DNA of 64,000 nt from Azospirillum sp. TSA2s (GTDB lineage Bacteria; Pseudomonadota; Alphaproteobacteria; Azospirillales; Azospirillaceae): assembly GCF_004923315.1 (NCBI RefSeq), contig NZ_CP039650.1, positions 248,001 to 312,000 of the forward strand. The letters are read 5' to 3'. Shown here in pieces: positions 27,040 through 35,786 of the stretch. Made by a program: the position numbers and the translations under genes. Under the pieces are notes generated by a model, which was given only the letters and a program-made list of their open reading frames with translations, had not been told where the DNA came from and made no database searches. The first letter of the stretch is position 1, and each line of letters starts with the position of its first letter.

Positions 27040-29341
27040 CGACGAAGCTGTCCATCACCTTCTTGCTGCCGGAATGATCGAAGTCGATCTCCAGCTTGTC
27101 CTCCGACACGGCGACGACGGTGCCGTAACCGAATTTCTGGTGGAAGACCCGCGCTCCCTTGGCGAAGGGCGCATCGGGCCGCGCGCGCGGCGCCACCGCA
27201 TAGGCACCCTGATCCAGCGTGATCGTCTTCGGCGCCGGCGCCTGCCGGGTGGAGCCGCGGAACTGGAAACCGCCACCTCCGCCATACCCCCCTGCCCCGC
27301 CGCCAAAGCCGCCGCCGAAACTCCCACGGCCGCCGCTGCCGGCGAACAGGCCGTTGGCGGCCTCGGCCTCCACATTGTCCTGCGGGATTTCCTCGACGAA
27401 GCGCGACGGCACGGCGCTGACCCAGTTGCCGTAGAGCCGGCGGTTGGCGGCATGGCTGACATAGGCGCGGCGACGGGCGCGGGTCAGGCCGACATAAGCC
27501 AGCCGCCGTTCCTCCTCCAGCCCGGCGATGCCGGTCTCGTCCAGCGCGCGCTGGTTGGGGAACACGCCCTCCTCCCAGCCCGGCAGGAAGACATGGTCGA
27601 ACTCCAGCCCCTTGGCGCCGTGCAGGGTCATCACCGTCACCTGCTCGATCCCGGCGGCCTCGGCATTCTCCATCACCAGCGCCACATGCTCCAGGAAGCC
27701 CGGCAGGTTCTCGAACTCCGCCATGGCGGTGATGAGTTCCTTCAGGTTCTCCAGCCGTCCGGGCGCCTCGGGCGTCTTGTCCTCCTGCCACATGCGGGTG
27801 TAGCCGGATTCGTCCAGGATGGTGCGGGCAAGCTCGGTGTGCGGAACCGTCGCCATCAGCGTCCGCCAGCGGAAGAAGTCCTGCAGCAACCCCCGCAGGG
27901 TGGCGCGCAACTTCGGCTTCAGCTCGTCCGTCTCGGTCAGCGCCCAGCCGGCCTCGGTCAGCGGGATGCCCTGCGCCCGCGCCGCGGTGTAGAGGCACTG
28001 CATCGCCGCCGGGCCGACGCCGCGCTTGGGCAGGTTGACGATGCGTTCGAAGGCCAGGTCGTCATCGCCGGAATTGACCACGCGGAAATAGGCCAGCGCG
28101 TCGCGGATTTCCTGCCGCTCGTAGAAGCGCGGGCCGCCCAGCACCTTGTAAGGCAGGCCGAGCGTGATGAAGCGTTCTTCGAACTCGCGGGTCTGGAAGC
28201 CGGCGCGGACCAGCACGGCGATCTGCGCCAGGGAGGTGCCCTTGCGCTGGAGCGTCTCGATCTCCTCGCCGACCCAGCGCGCCTCCTCCTCGCCGTCCCA
28301 CACCGCCTTGACCTTGACCGGCTCGCCGCCGTCGGCCTCGGTCCACAGCGTCTTGCCGAGACGTCCCTGGTTGTTGGCGATCAATCCGCTGGCGGCGGCC
28401 AGGATATGACCGGTGGAGCGGTAGTTCTGCTCCAGCTTGATGATGGTGGCGCCGGGAAAGTCGGTCTCGAAGCGCAGGATGTTGCCGATCTCGGCACCGC
28501 GCCAGGCGTAGATCGACTGATCCTCGTCACCAACGCAGCAGATGTTCTTGTGCGCCTGGGAGAGTATCCGCAGCCATAGGTACTGCGCGACGTTGGTGTC
28601 CTGATACTCGTCCACCAGAACATATTTGAACTTGCGGTGGTATTCCGCCAGCACGTCCGGATTGTTCTGGAAGATCGTGATGTTGTGCAGCAGCAGGTCG
28701 CCGAAGTCGCAGGCGTTCAGGGTGCGCAGGCGCTCCTGATAGGCGCGGTAGATCGCCACCACCCTGCCGCCGGCCACATCGCCGCCGTCGGCGTCGCCGA
28801 GACGGTCGGGGGTCAGGCCGCGGTCCTTCCAGCGCTCGATGGCGCCCAACACCTGACGGGGCGGCCACTTCTTGGAATCGATGTTCGCGGCTTCCAGCAA
28901 CTGCTTGATCAGGCGGACCTGATCGTCGGTGTCGAGGATGGTGAAGTTCGACTTCAGCCCGACCAGTTCGGCATGACGGCGCAGGATGCGGGCGGCCAGC
29001 GCGTGGAAGGTGCCGAGCCACCAGCCCTCCGGCTCGATCCCCACCAGATGGGCGACACGCTCGCGCATCTCGCGGGCGGCCTTGTTGGTGAAGGTCACCG
29101 CCAGGATCTGGAAGGCGGCGGCGCGCCGCGTCATCAGCAGATGGGCCAGCCGGGTGGTCAGCACCCGCGTCTTGCCGGTGCCGGCACCCGCCAGCACCAG
29201 GACCGGTCCGTCCAGAGCCTCCACCGCCGCCCGCTGGGTCGGGTTCAGCCCGTCCAGATAGGCGAAGCGCTGCGCAGCAGCGGGAACGGCTGCGGCAGGA
29301 GCGGCGTGGCTCAGCGGATCATCATCAAAAGCGTCTGACAT
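27017..29341 (-). CDS. uvrD: UvrD/PcrA-type ATP-dependent DNA helicase
   Basis: Superfamily 1A 3'-5' helicase of 774 residues for repair and replication-fork maintenance. Motifs in order: LNPTQRAAVEAL (Q motif), AGAGTGKT (Walker A), AVTFTNKAAREM, VLVDEYQDTN (motif II), GDEDQSIYAWRGA (III), QNYRST (IV), VTVMTLHGAKGLEFD (V) and AYVGLTRAR (VI). A Gly-rich linker at about residues 660-690 leads to a C-terminal Tudor-like domain (FHQKFGYGTVV) that in PcrA/UvrD contacts RNA polymerase. Whether it is UvrD or a paralogue cannot be settled here. Confidence 0.92.
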   Translation of the reverse strand: MSDAFDDDPLSHAAPAAAVPAAAQRFAYLDGLNPTQRAAVEALDGPVLVLAGAGTGKTRVLTTRLAHLLMTRRAAAFQILAVTFTNKAAREMRERVAHLVGIEPEGWWLGTFHALAARILRRHAELVGLKSNFTILDTDDQVRLIKQLLEAANIDSKKWPPRQVLGAIERWKDRGLTPDRLGDADGGDVAGGRVVAIYRAYQERLRTLNACDFGDLLLHNITIFQNNPDVLAEYHRKFKYVLVDEYQDTNVAQYLWLRILSQAHKNICCVGDEDQSIYAWRGAEIGNILRFETDFPGATIIKLEQNYRSTGHILAAASGLIANNQGRLGKTLWTEADGGEPVKVKAVWDGEEEARWVGEEIETLQRKGTSLAQIAVLVRAGFQTREFEERFITLGLPYKVLGGPRFYERQEIRDALAYFRVVNSGDDDLAFERIVNLPKRGVGPAAMQCLYTAARAQGIPLTEAGWALTETDELKPKLRATLRGLLQDFFRWRTLMATVPHTELARTILDESGYTRMWQEDKTPEAPGRLENLKELITAMAEFENLPGFLEHVALVMENAEAAGIEQVTVMTLHGAKGLEFDHVFLPGWEEGVFPNQRALDETGIAGLEEERRLAYVGLTRARRRAYVSHAANRRLYGNWVSAVPSRFVEEIPQDNVEAEAANGLFAGSGGRGSFGGGFGGGAGGYGGGGGFQFRGSTRQAPAPKTITLDQGAYAVAPRARPDAPFAKGARVFHQKFGYGTVVAVSEDKLEIDFDHSGSKKVMDSFVVPAEKAG

Positions 29342-29921
29342 GGCGTCCCGGTCCGGGGATGAACGAAATTCCGCTCAAGCATGCGAATGCTGTCTTGCGG
29401 TCAGAACGTATACAGCACAGAGCCGGCCGGCACGACCCCCCGTGAGAAGCCTCTCACCCCTTCGGGAACCGCGTGCCTCGGCGCCCACGCTTATGCCGAA
29501 CGGCGAGCTGTTGAGATGCAGGACTCCAACCAACGGGCGATGACATAGTCCTTATCCATCAGATCCATTCGCTATGACAGTCCATCGCTGCTGTAGTTCA
29601 GTGTCCCGACGAAGTCACAGGGGTCAGGTTAACGATTTTCCCTTTTCTGTCACAGACAGTTATTCCACCTGACCAATGCGAGCTGATTTATGTCCGCATC
29701 TTGTCTTATGCAGGCTTACGGCATATGCCCATTGCTCGACGCGAAATTTACCTAAGCGAAATTTTGCGCGGCGCAAATCGGGGGTATCTATGGATCACAA
29801 CGAGGCACCCCCGAACCCTGAGGGTGAGTGGGCCGGACGCAGGAGCGGAAGGTCGGGGATGCCTCCGAAGCGCCAATCGGCGCCACATCGATCCGAACGG
29901 AACAAAAGGCGGGCTGAGACC
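29342..29921. promoter_or_regulatory. Long 5' region of the first LuxR-type regulator
   Basis: About 580 bases between divergent uvrD and the response regulator. It is lower in GC than its surroundings (29560-29780). An exact 8-bp inverted repeat, GGTCAGGT (29622-29629) and ACCTGACC (29667-29674), flanks a T-rich stretch, and GCGAAATTT recurs twice near 29740-29765. These suggest regulatory sites; the bound protein is unknown. The frame of the next gene is open for 82 codons above the chosen start, but this part does not look like protein. Confidence 0.45.
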
Positions 29922-30602
29922 ATGGATCCCATCAACGTTTTCCTCATCGACGCCAACAAGCTTTTCCGTGAAGGCATGAAGCGCCTGTTCGAAGGCACGC
30001 CCTTCAACGTCGTCGGCGAGGCCGGCAGCCTGCGCGAGGGCCTGTCGGCGCTCGGCACCGGCACCAATCCCGACCTGATCCTGATCGACCTGCCGAGCGG
30101 CGCCGACGAGGAAGTCGATGCGATGCGCACGCTGCGTGAGAACCACCCGTCGATCAAGGTCGTCATCCTGACCAATGATCTGGAAACCCGCCGACTGTCG
30201 GCGGCCTTGAGCGCCGGCGCCGGCGGCTATCTGCTGAAGGACATCGCCTGCGAGGCGCTGATGCAGTCGCTGAAGCTGGTGATGATGGGCGAGAAGGTGT
30301 TCCCGACCCATCTGGCCGAGCTGCTGGTCAATGGCCGCACCGAGGACATGGGCGCCGAGTTGCCGACCCGCCGCAAGGGGCTGTCGCAGCGCGAGGTTCA
30401 GATCCTGCGCTGCCTGCTGAACGGCAACAGCAACAAGATGATCGCCAACCACCTGAACATCACGGAAGCCACCGTGAAGGTTCACCTGAAGAGCCTGCTG
30501 CGCAAGATCAACGCCTCCAACCGCACCCAGGCCGCCATCTGGGCGTTGAACAACGGCATCGGCGACCAGACTGCCGAGGCCGGCGTCGCCGCCACCGTCT
30601 GA
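29922..30602 (+). CDS. NarL/FixJ-type response regulator with atypical receiver (regulator 1)
   Basis: DNA-binding regulator of 226 residues. The receiver keeps phospho-acceptor D56 (LILIDLPSG), the switch threonine (VVILTND) and lysine (GYLLKD). The usual acidic pair is reduced to D10-A11 in FLIDANKLFREG, and LPSGADEE replaces the normal MP-x-x-G loop. The C-terminal LuxR helix-turn-helix begins LSQREVQILRCLLNG and continues NKMIANHLNITEATVKVHL. No sensor kinase is adjacent. I start at ATG 29922; an upstream ATG at 29790 is possible. Confidence 0.88.
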   Translation: MDPINVFLIDANKLFREGMKRLFEGTPFNVVGEAGSLREGLSALGTGTNPDLILIDLPSGADEEVDAMRTLRENHPSIKVVILTNDLETRRLSAALSAGAGGYLLKDIACEALMQSLKLVMMGEKVFPTHLAELLVNGRTEDMGAELPTRRKGLSQREVQILRCLLNGNSNKMIANHLNITEATVKVHLKSLLRKINASNRTQAAIWALNNGIGDQTAEAGVAATV

Positions 30603-30902
30603 TCCATTCGACCGCTCTGCCAAAAGGTCTCGCCCGCCTTCCGTCCTGGCCGCCCGCCCCATCCATCCGGGGCAGGCGGTCGGCGGAGCGGAGCGTTGCC
30701 TTTTGCAGTGCTTTTCCGTCTCCGGAGCACTGAATTTGGGGTGTGACCCTGCCCCTAGGCCAGGAAAGTGCGACGGGCATAGAGGAAGCGGTCTAAGACC
30801 AAAAGCGAACTACAGCGTCAGAACGGGCGTTCCTATGTGAACGTCCGGGTCGATGACGCCATCCCGGTGTCGGATCGCCGCAACCTTCTGGAAATGCCCG
30901 CG
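30603..30902. other. Intergenic region between the two response regulators
   Basis: 300 bases without a gene. It contains an imperfect GC hairpin, CCGCCCGCCCC (30650-30660) and GGGGCAGGCGG (30669-30679), with one mismatch and no T-run; it could end the first regulator's transcript. The second gene's promoter must lie in the remaining 200 bases, but I see no consensus. Confidence 0.45.
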
Positions 30903-31574
30903 ATGAACGTGCTGATCGCCGACGATCACCTGCTGTTCCGAGACGGTCTGCGCCGGCTGCTGGCGCAATTCGACGCCGACATGACGTTTTTCGAAGCCAG
31001 CACCTATGACGAGGTGCGGGCGCTGTGCGATGGGACCAGACCCTTCGACCTGATCCTGCTCGATCTCGGGATGCCGGGCTGGACCGGCTTTTCGGCGCTG
31101 GGCGACATCCATGCCAGCCTGCCGAAGGCGCTTCTGGTGGTGGTGTCGGGATCGGAGAAGCGCTCCGACCTGCTGGCGGCCCTCGAGAACGGCGCCGCCG
31201 GCTATATCCCGAAATCCTCCAGCGCCAAGGTTCTGCTGGGTGCGCTGCAGCTGGTGCTTGCCGGCGGCATCTATCTTCCCGAACAGGCGATCCGCGGCGG
31301 CGACCGTGTCGAGCAGATGCATGGCGGCCACGGCGGAAGCGGCTCCGGCGACACGATGGACGAGTCCGCGGCGCTGGGGAACAGCAACGGCGACCAGCTG
31401 ACGCCACGGCAGCGCGACGTTCTGGCCCGCCTGCGCGACGGCAAATCCAACAAGCAGATCGCCCATGAGCTGGGGCTGACGGAAGGCACGGTGAAGGTCC
31501 ACGTCACCGCGATCCTGCGGCATCTCGGCGTCCGCAACCGCACCCAGGCCGCTCTCACCGCTCAGAGTTTGTGA
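30903..31574 (+). CDS. NarL/FixJ-type response regulator (regulator 2)
   Basis: DNA-binding response regulator of 223 residues. The receiver is complete: D7/D8 (LIADDHLLFRDG), phospho-acceptor D54 (ILLDLGMPGWTG), VVSGS and GYIPKSS. A Gly/Ser-rich linker with several His and Met (about residues 136-160) leads to a LuxR helix-turn-helix, LTPRQRDVLARLRDGKSN and TEGTVKVHVTAIL. The start at 30903 has GGAAA nine bases upstream, and an ATG three codons earlier is possible. It is the second orphan regulator in tandem; its cognate kinase is not visible. Confidence 0.9.
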   Translation: MNVLIADDHLLFRDGLRRLLAQFDADMTFFEASTYDEVRALCDGTRPFDLILLDLGMPGWTGFSALGDIHASLPKALLVVVSGSEKRSDLLAALENGAAGYIPKSSSAKVLLGALQLVLAGGIYLPEQAIRGGDRVEQMHGGHGGSGSGDTMDESAALGNSNGDQLTPRQRDVLARLRDGKSNKQIAHELGLTEGTVKVHVTAILRHLGVRNRTQAALTAQSL

Positions 31575-31645
31575 CGCCAGAGTTTGTGATCGGGAGGACC
31601 TGCACCGCGCAGGTCCGCTACCGCCTCTTTTCTCCTACCGCCCTC

Positions 31646-32404
31646 TTACCGTTGGGCGCGCTCCACCGCTGAGACCAGCGCCAGCAGCGCGCCGCGCAGT
31701 TCGGCCGCATGGGTCCGCGGGCGGACGGCGGCGGCGTCGGGCACCGCGACGACCGTCAGGGTCCGGCAGCCGGTCAGCCCGTCCTCCAGCCGCGCGAAGA
31801 GGCCGGCCGGGTCGCTTCCCTGCATCAGGGTCACCGGCACCCGCACCGCCGGCAATTCGGAAACAAGATCTCCCAGATCGCCGGACAGCACCGCTGGCAG
31901 CGCCCAACCGAAACGGGCGGCCAGCGCATTCCAACGGCGGCGCATCGGCGATTCGGCCCCGACATCGTCGACGATCATCACACCGCCGACCCGCTCCGGG
32001 TAATCGAGCGCCGCGGCGATTGCGAGCGGCGCCGTCACCGCTCCCGCCACCAGCACCGGCCGGCGTCCGCCACGCTCCACCAGCAGGGGAGAGAGGATAG
32101 CCGCCCCGGCCGACGCCGGCACGGTCAGCCATTCCTGGCCCGTCGGCACATGGTCCAGCAGGCGCCACCACGCCCCCTTGCCGGGATGAAGGAAGATCAC
32201 CCGCCGTCCGGAAGGATCGCCGGCACGGTCGGCCGTGCGGTCGCCCACCCCCTTCAAGGCCCCGTCCACGGTCCCATCCACGGCCAAGCCGGTCACCGGA
32301 AAGCGGGCGGCATCTGCCCGTCCGGCACGGACGGTGGAAGGCTGGGTGTGAAAGAACACGGTCGCGGTCCCCGGTGCTGGCGTTCCGCGATGGGACTGCC
32401 CCAT
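31646..32404 (-). CDS. Alpha/beta-hydrolase-like protein lacking a visible nucleophile
   Basis: Protein of 252 residues with the layout of a small alpha/beta hydrolase: VIFLHPGKGAWWRLLDHVP (oxyanion strand), VLVAGAVTAPLAIAAALDYPERVGGVMIVDD (strand-elbow-helix), TLMQGSDPAG (acid loop) and RTHAAELRGALL (histidine). At the elbow, where G-x-S-x-G is expected, the sequence is AGAVTA, so no serine, cysteine or aspartate nucleophile is present. It may be a non-catalytic member or a distant fold relative. ATG at 32404 lacks a strong ribosome site. Confidence 0.55.
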   Translation of the reverse strand: MGQSHRGTPAPGTATVFFHTQPSTVRAGRADAARFPVTGLAVDGTVDGALKGVGDRTADRAGDPSGRRVIFLHPGKGAWWRLLDHVPTGQEWLTVPASAGAAILSPLLVERGGRRPVLVAGAVTAPLAIAAALDYPERVGGVMIVDDVGAESPMRRRWNALAARFGWALPAVLSGDLGDLVSELPAVRVPVTLMQGSDPAGLFARLEDGLTGCRTLTVVAVPDAAAVRPRTHAAELRGALLALVSAVERAQR

Positions 32405-32599
32405 CGCCGAAGCTAACCCTAACGAAGCGGAACCCAAATCGTCCCGTACGATAAATCGGGCAGAAACCTTAACACGGCCCGAAAAGCCGCCCTGCCCGCA
32501 AAAGGTTTCAGCCGCCGCCGAAACACGACAAAAGCAAAGCAAATTCCAAGACTTGCCGACATGTCCGGACCACAGGCCGCCGGCCGGCAAGGCGATCGT

Positions 32600-33148
32600 T
32601 CAATGCAGGGTCACCTCCTCCCCCTCGCCATCCGGTGCCACCGCCAGCGGGCGGCGCAGCTCGCCGGCCAGGCTGCGCCATTCCGGCGCTCCACCCAACT
32701 GTTGCAGCAACTGTGCGGTGAAAGCGAAGACCGCATGTTCCAGAGGCCCGTTGTCCTCGGCATGGGCATTCACGGTCAGGCAGGATTCCGCGGCGCTTTC
32801 GAAGATGGCGGCCGCGGCGCTGGCCCCCGGTCCGGGGTCCGGCAATGGGATGGCCTGCGGCTTCTCCCCGCTGACACGCAGGCGCGACAGGTTGTCGGCC
32901 AGCAGGCGGGTGCGGATGGCGTTGTCGACCGCGGCGGCCATGGTGTAGCCGGCCTCCTCCTCGACGGTGGCGCGCAGGATGCGCAGGCCGGCGATCAGCC
33001 CGCGGACCACGTCGCCGTTGCCGCCGCGCTTGGCCGCCGCCGCGACGGCGGTGCCGAGGATGGCAGCGACCACCGGCGAGAGCGATTCGCCGTCGCCCGG
33101 GACGTTCGGCGCATCGGCGCCGGAGTCGGTGTTCAAAGCCTCGTTCAT
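32600..33148 (-). CDS. Hypothetical protein, Ala-rich
   Basis: Unrecognised 182-residue cytosolic protein. It has an acidic N-terminus, then a helical segment (SPVVAAILGTAVAAAAKRGG, then RILRATVEEEAGYTMAAAVDNAI) and an acidic C-terminus (APDGEGEEVTL). GGAGG sits five bases before the ATG at 33148. It is divergent from yccF and lies downstream of nothing on its own strand, so it is probably transcribed alone or with the hydrolase-like gene. Codon bias fits its neighbours. Confidence 0.6.
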   Translation of the reverse strand: MNEALNTDSGADAPNVPGDGESLSPVVAAILGTAVAAAAKRGGNGDVVRGLIAGLRILRATVEEEAGYTMAAAVDNAIRTRLLADNLSRLRVSGEKPQAIPLPDPGPGASAAAAIFESAAESCLTVNAHAEDNGPLEHAVFAFTAQLLQQLGGAPEWRSLAGELRRPLAVAPDGEGEEVTLH

Positions 33149-33432
33149 GCGGCCTCCGATCCGTGTGAACCGGAAACGGGCGGCCCGCCGGCGATGCTGC
33201 CAACGAAGGACCCGTCCGGATGCGTCGTCATGATGCCTGTACCGGATCTGTGGACCGAACGGATACGGTTCAAGGCATGGATGGCATACACCACCCCCTC
33301 TTTCGCGCCGCCGGACGGGGTGCTCCATCTTTGGAGTGTCCAAAGTCCGAAAGGCCACGGTTCGAAAGGCCCGCCTCTAGGCGCGCGGTGCGACCGTCCC
33401 CACATCTGCGGCGAAAGGGAGGGTTTCGTGTC

Positions 33433-33870
33433 ATGTCTCTGCTCAGTCTTCTCCTCAACCTGCTGTGGCTGGTCACGGGCGGCATCTGGATGGCGCTGGG
33501 CTGGCTGTTGGCCGCGGTTCTGATGGCTCTGTCCATCGTCGGCCTGCCCTGGGCCCGGTCCGCCCTGACCATCGCCCATTACACCCTGCTCCCCTTTGGG
33601 CAAACCGCCGTACGCCGGGATGAGTTCCGCGGGCGCGAAGACATGGGCACAGGCGCCTTGGGCTTCGTCGGCAATGTCGTGTGGTTCGTGCTGGCCGGCT
33701 GGTGGCTGGCGCTTGGCCATCTGATCTCGGCGGTCGGTCTTGCCATCACCATCATCGGCCTGCCCTTCGCCTGGGCGCATCTGAAGCTTGCGCTGCTGGC
33801 TCTCTGGCCGATCGGAACCGAGATCGTGCCGTCGGACGATGCCGGCCGGCGCGTGGCCGGACGGTTCTGA
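33433..33870 (+). CDS. yccF: YccF-family inner membrane protein
   Basis: Small integral membrane protein of 145 residues, close in length to E. coli YccF. It carries two YccF repeats, each with membrane helices: LLNLLWLVTGGIWMALGWLL with VGLPWARSAL, and VVWFVLAGWWLALGHLISAV with GLPFAWAHLKLALLALWPIG. GGAGGG is ten bases upstream of the ATG at 33433. Function is unknown. Confidence 0.88.
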   Translation: MSLLSLLLNLLWLVTGGIWMALGWLLAAVLMALSIVGLPWARSALTIAHYTLLPFGQTAVRRDEFRGREDMGTGALGFVGNVVWFVLAGWWLALGHLISAVGLAITIIGLPFAWAHLKLALLALWPIGTEIVPSDDAGRRVAGRF

Positions 33871-33898
33871 TCCCGGTCCTGCGGCACTTTCCGCCAAT

Positions 33899-35113
33899 TC
33901 AGTTCGGGGCGGCGGTTTCCATCCCCTTCGCCGCCCCGCCTTCCTGCCCGGCCTTTTCCCGCGCCTTCATCGCCTTCAGCATGACCGAGGCGCGCCAGAA
34001 GCCCAGCCCGGCGCCGTCGACGAAATGCACATGGCGGTCGGCCGTCACATCGCCGACCAGACAGGTGACGGTGGTGGCATCGGCCCGTGCGGTGCCGTAG
34101 CGGATCGAGCCGGCCTGGGCCGCCTGGGCCAGCAGCCTTTCGATCGCGTCCGCCTCCCCCTCCGTCACGTCCAGCACCAGCCGCGGCCCGCCGGCCGATT
34201 TGCGGAAATCAGTACGCTCCGCCATGTGGCGGCGGTAGCGCTGCGGATCGAAGCCGCCAAGCGTCAGCCCCAGCTTCAGCAGCAGGACCAGCAGCCCCGA
34301 CCCGGCCAGAGCCTTGCCCACCCGCCGGATGCGCGTGCCCAAACCGGCGCCGTCCCGGCCGCCGCGCGCCTCCATCAGCAAGGAGCGCCAATCCGGCGGC
34401 CAGCGCGCCTCCAGCCGCTCCCCCACCCCCAGCGGAGCGGCGCCGGCGGTGGGCACGATCGCCTCGATGGCGCGCTGGACGCGGGCCAGTTCCAGCAGCC
34501 CGGCCGCACCGGAATCGACCGCATCGACGATGACGCACAGCACGGTTCCGCGCCGCGGCGGCACCGGGTTCCAGCGGCAGGACACCGACTCCAGCCCGGG
34601 CAGCGGCCCTTTCCGCGGCAGCAGGCGCCAGCGCGCATCCTCCTTCACCCAGGCGTCGGCGGCCACCACCCCGGCGCCCAGGAACAGCCCGAAACTGTTG
34701 CCGTTGCCGACATCGTGCAGGGCGGCCATCACCTCAAGCCCGTGGTCGAGCAGCGCCCGCACCGGCACCAGCCCGACGCGCAGCGGCACGTCCATCACCT
34801 CCGCCGACCAGTGGGCAAGCGCCGAGAGCGCAGCCCGTGCCGCGTCCTCCCGCCCCGGCGGCACCGCGGCGATGGCGCCGTCGCCACCGAACTGGCAGGC
34901 CACCTGCTCCTGCCCGACCCGTACAGCGTCGGACAGCACCGCGACCACCCCGGCGGCGACGAAATTCACGTCACGGTGACGGCCCTGCCCGGCCAGCTGC
35001 GTGCTGCCGGTGACGTCGGCCACCGCCAGCGACCATCCGCCGTCCAGCGCCGCATAGCGGCGTGGGTCCGAGGCCTCGGCGGCGAAATCGCGGATCACCG
35101 GCAACAGCGGCAT
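33899..35113 (-). CDS. DUF3095 protein, class III cyclase-like
   Basis: Cytosolic protein of 404 residues related to class III nucleotidyl cyclases. The first half has VADVTGSTQLAGQGRHRDVN, with a cyclase-like metal aspartate, and QFGGDGAIAAVPP, the second metal-loop aspartate. The C-terminal half is the DUF3095 extension, with one hydrophobic stretch (SGLLVLLLKLGLTLGG). Both metal residues are present, so catalysis is possible, but no product is known for this family. It converges on yccF. Confidence 0.75.
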   Translation of the reverse strand: MPLLPVIRDFAAEASDPRRYAALDGGWSLAVADVTGSTQLAGQGRHRDVNFVAAGVVAVLSDAVRVGQEQVACQFGGDGAIAAVPPGREDAARAALSALAHWSAEVMDVPLRVGLVPVRALLDHGLEVMAALHDVGNGNSFGLFLGAGVVAADAWVKEDARWRLLPRKGPLPGLESVSCRWNPVPPRRGTVLCVIVDAVDSGAAGLLELARVQRAIEAIVPTAGAAPLGVGERLEARWPPDWRSLLMEARGGRDGAGLGTRIRRVGKALAGSGLLVLLLKLGLTLGGFDPQRYRRHMAERTDFRKSAGGPRLVLDVTEGEADAIERLLAQAAQAGSIRYGTARADATTVTCLVGDVTADRHVHFVDGAGLGFWRASVMLKAMKAREKAGQEGGAAKGMETAAPN

Positions 35114-35360
35114 GGCGGACCCTCCCCAACGGGCAGCGGCAAGGCGAGGGTCGACCGTAGCACGCCCCCGGCCAGGACGGCAGGGTGGTGGAACCCTGAA
35201 AGTCGAGCGCCATCACCGTCGAAGCGGATCCTGAATACGGAAATTTCCATTCCGTAACCGATGCTTACGTCATTAACCGTTGTTAAAGGATATGGCGCCG
35301 AAACTGTCGGAATATGTCGGCACGGTTTCAGGTCTTCGAAACGAGGGGACGTCGCTCTTC

Positions 35361-35726
35361 ATGTCTTGGCTGTCGAGATTTTCCGGAGGCAACAAGGAAC
35401 CGGGTGGCACGAAGGCCGCCGCGGAACCGCGCAAGGAGCGCCCGTCCTCCCTGCCAAAGATCGTGATCGACCACCACGAATATGTGCCGGAGGAGTTCGT
35501 CCTCGGTTCCTTCCGCATCCGTCCCTATGACGGCGACCTGATCGCCAAGCAGAAGTTCGACTTCCGCCTGCAGTTCGACATCGGCGGCGATCCGGTCGAC
35601 GTGTCCTGCATGGGTATCGTGGTGAAGCTGACCGCAGAGGCCGGCCTCGTCGCCCGCTACCAGTCGCCGCAGCCCTTCTACGAACGCAAGCTGGTCGACT
35701 ACATGAAGGCCCTGAAGGGCCTGTAA
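35361..35726 (+). CDS. Small PilZ-like protein (tentative)
   Basis: Protein of 121 residues. A basic, disordered N-terminus is followed by a beta-rich domain, FVLGSFRIRPYDGDLIAKQK, then DVSCMGIVVKLTAEAGLVAR and FYERKLVDYM. The layout resembles PilZ barrels, but the RxxxR c-di-GMP motif is not apparent, so any nucleotide binding is doubtful. GAGGGGAC lies about ten bases before the ATG at 35361 and sets the start. The gene precedes mutL by 60 bases. Confidence 0.6.
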   Translation: MSWLSRFSGGNKEPGGTKAAAEPRKERPSSLPKIVIDHHEYVPEEFVLGSFRIRPYDGDLIAKQKFDFRLQFDIGGDPVDVSCMGIVVKLTAEAGLVARYQSPQPFYERKLVDYMKALKGL

Positions 35727-35786
35727 GCGCGCAAACATGGCCGAAGATGGTGGTGCCGCGCGCCGGCTGCCACTATATCTATGGGC

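Noticed and set aside
29676..29921. N-terminal extension of regulator 1
   Set aside because: The frame is open, but the sequence is Arg/Pro-rich with no receiver similarity; receiver begins at MDPINVFLID.
31646..32404. Assignment as an active esterase or lipase
   Set aside because: No G-x-S-x-G or other nucleophile at the elbow.
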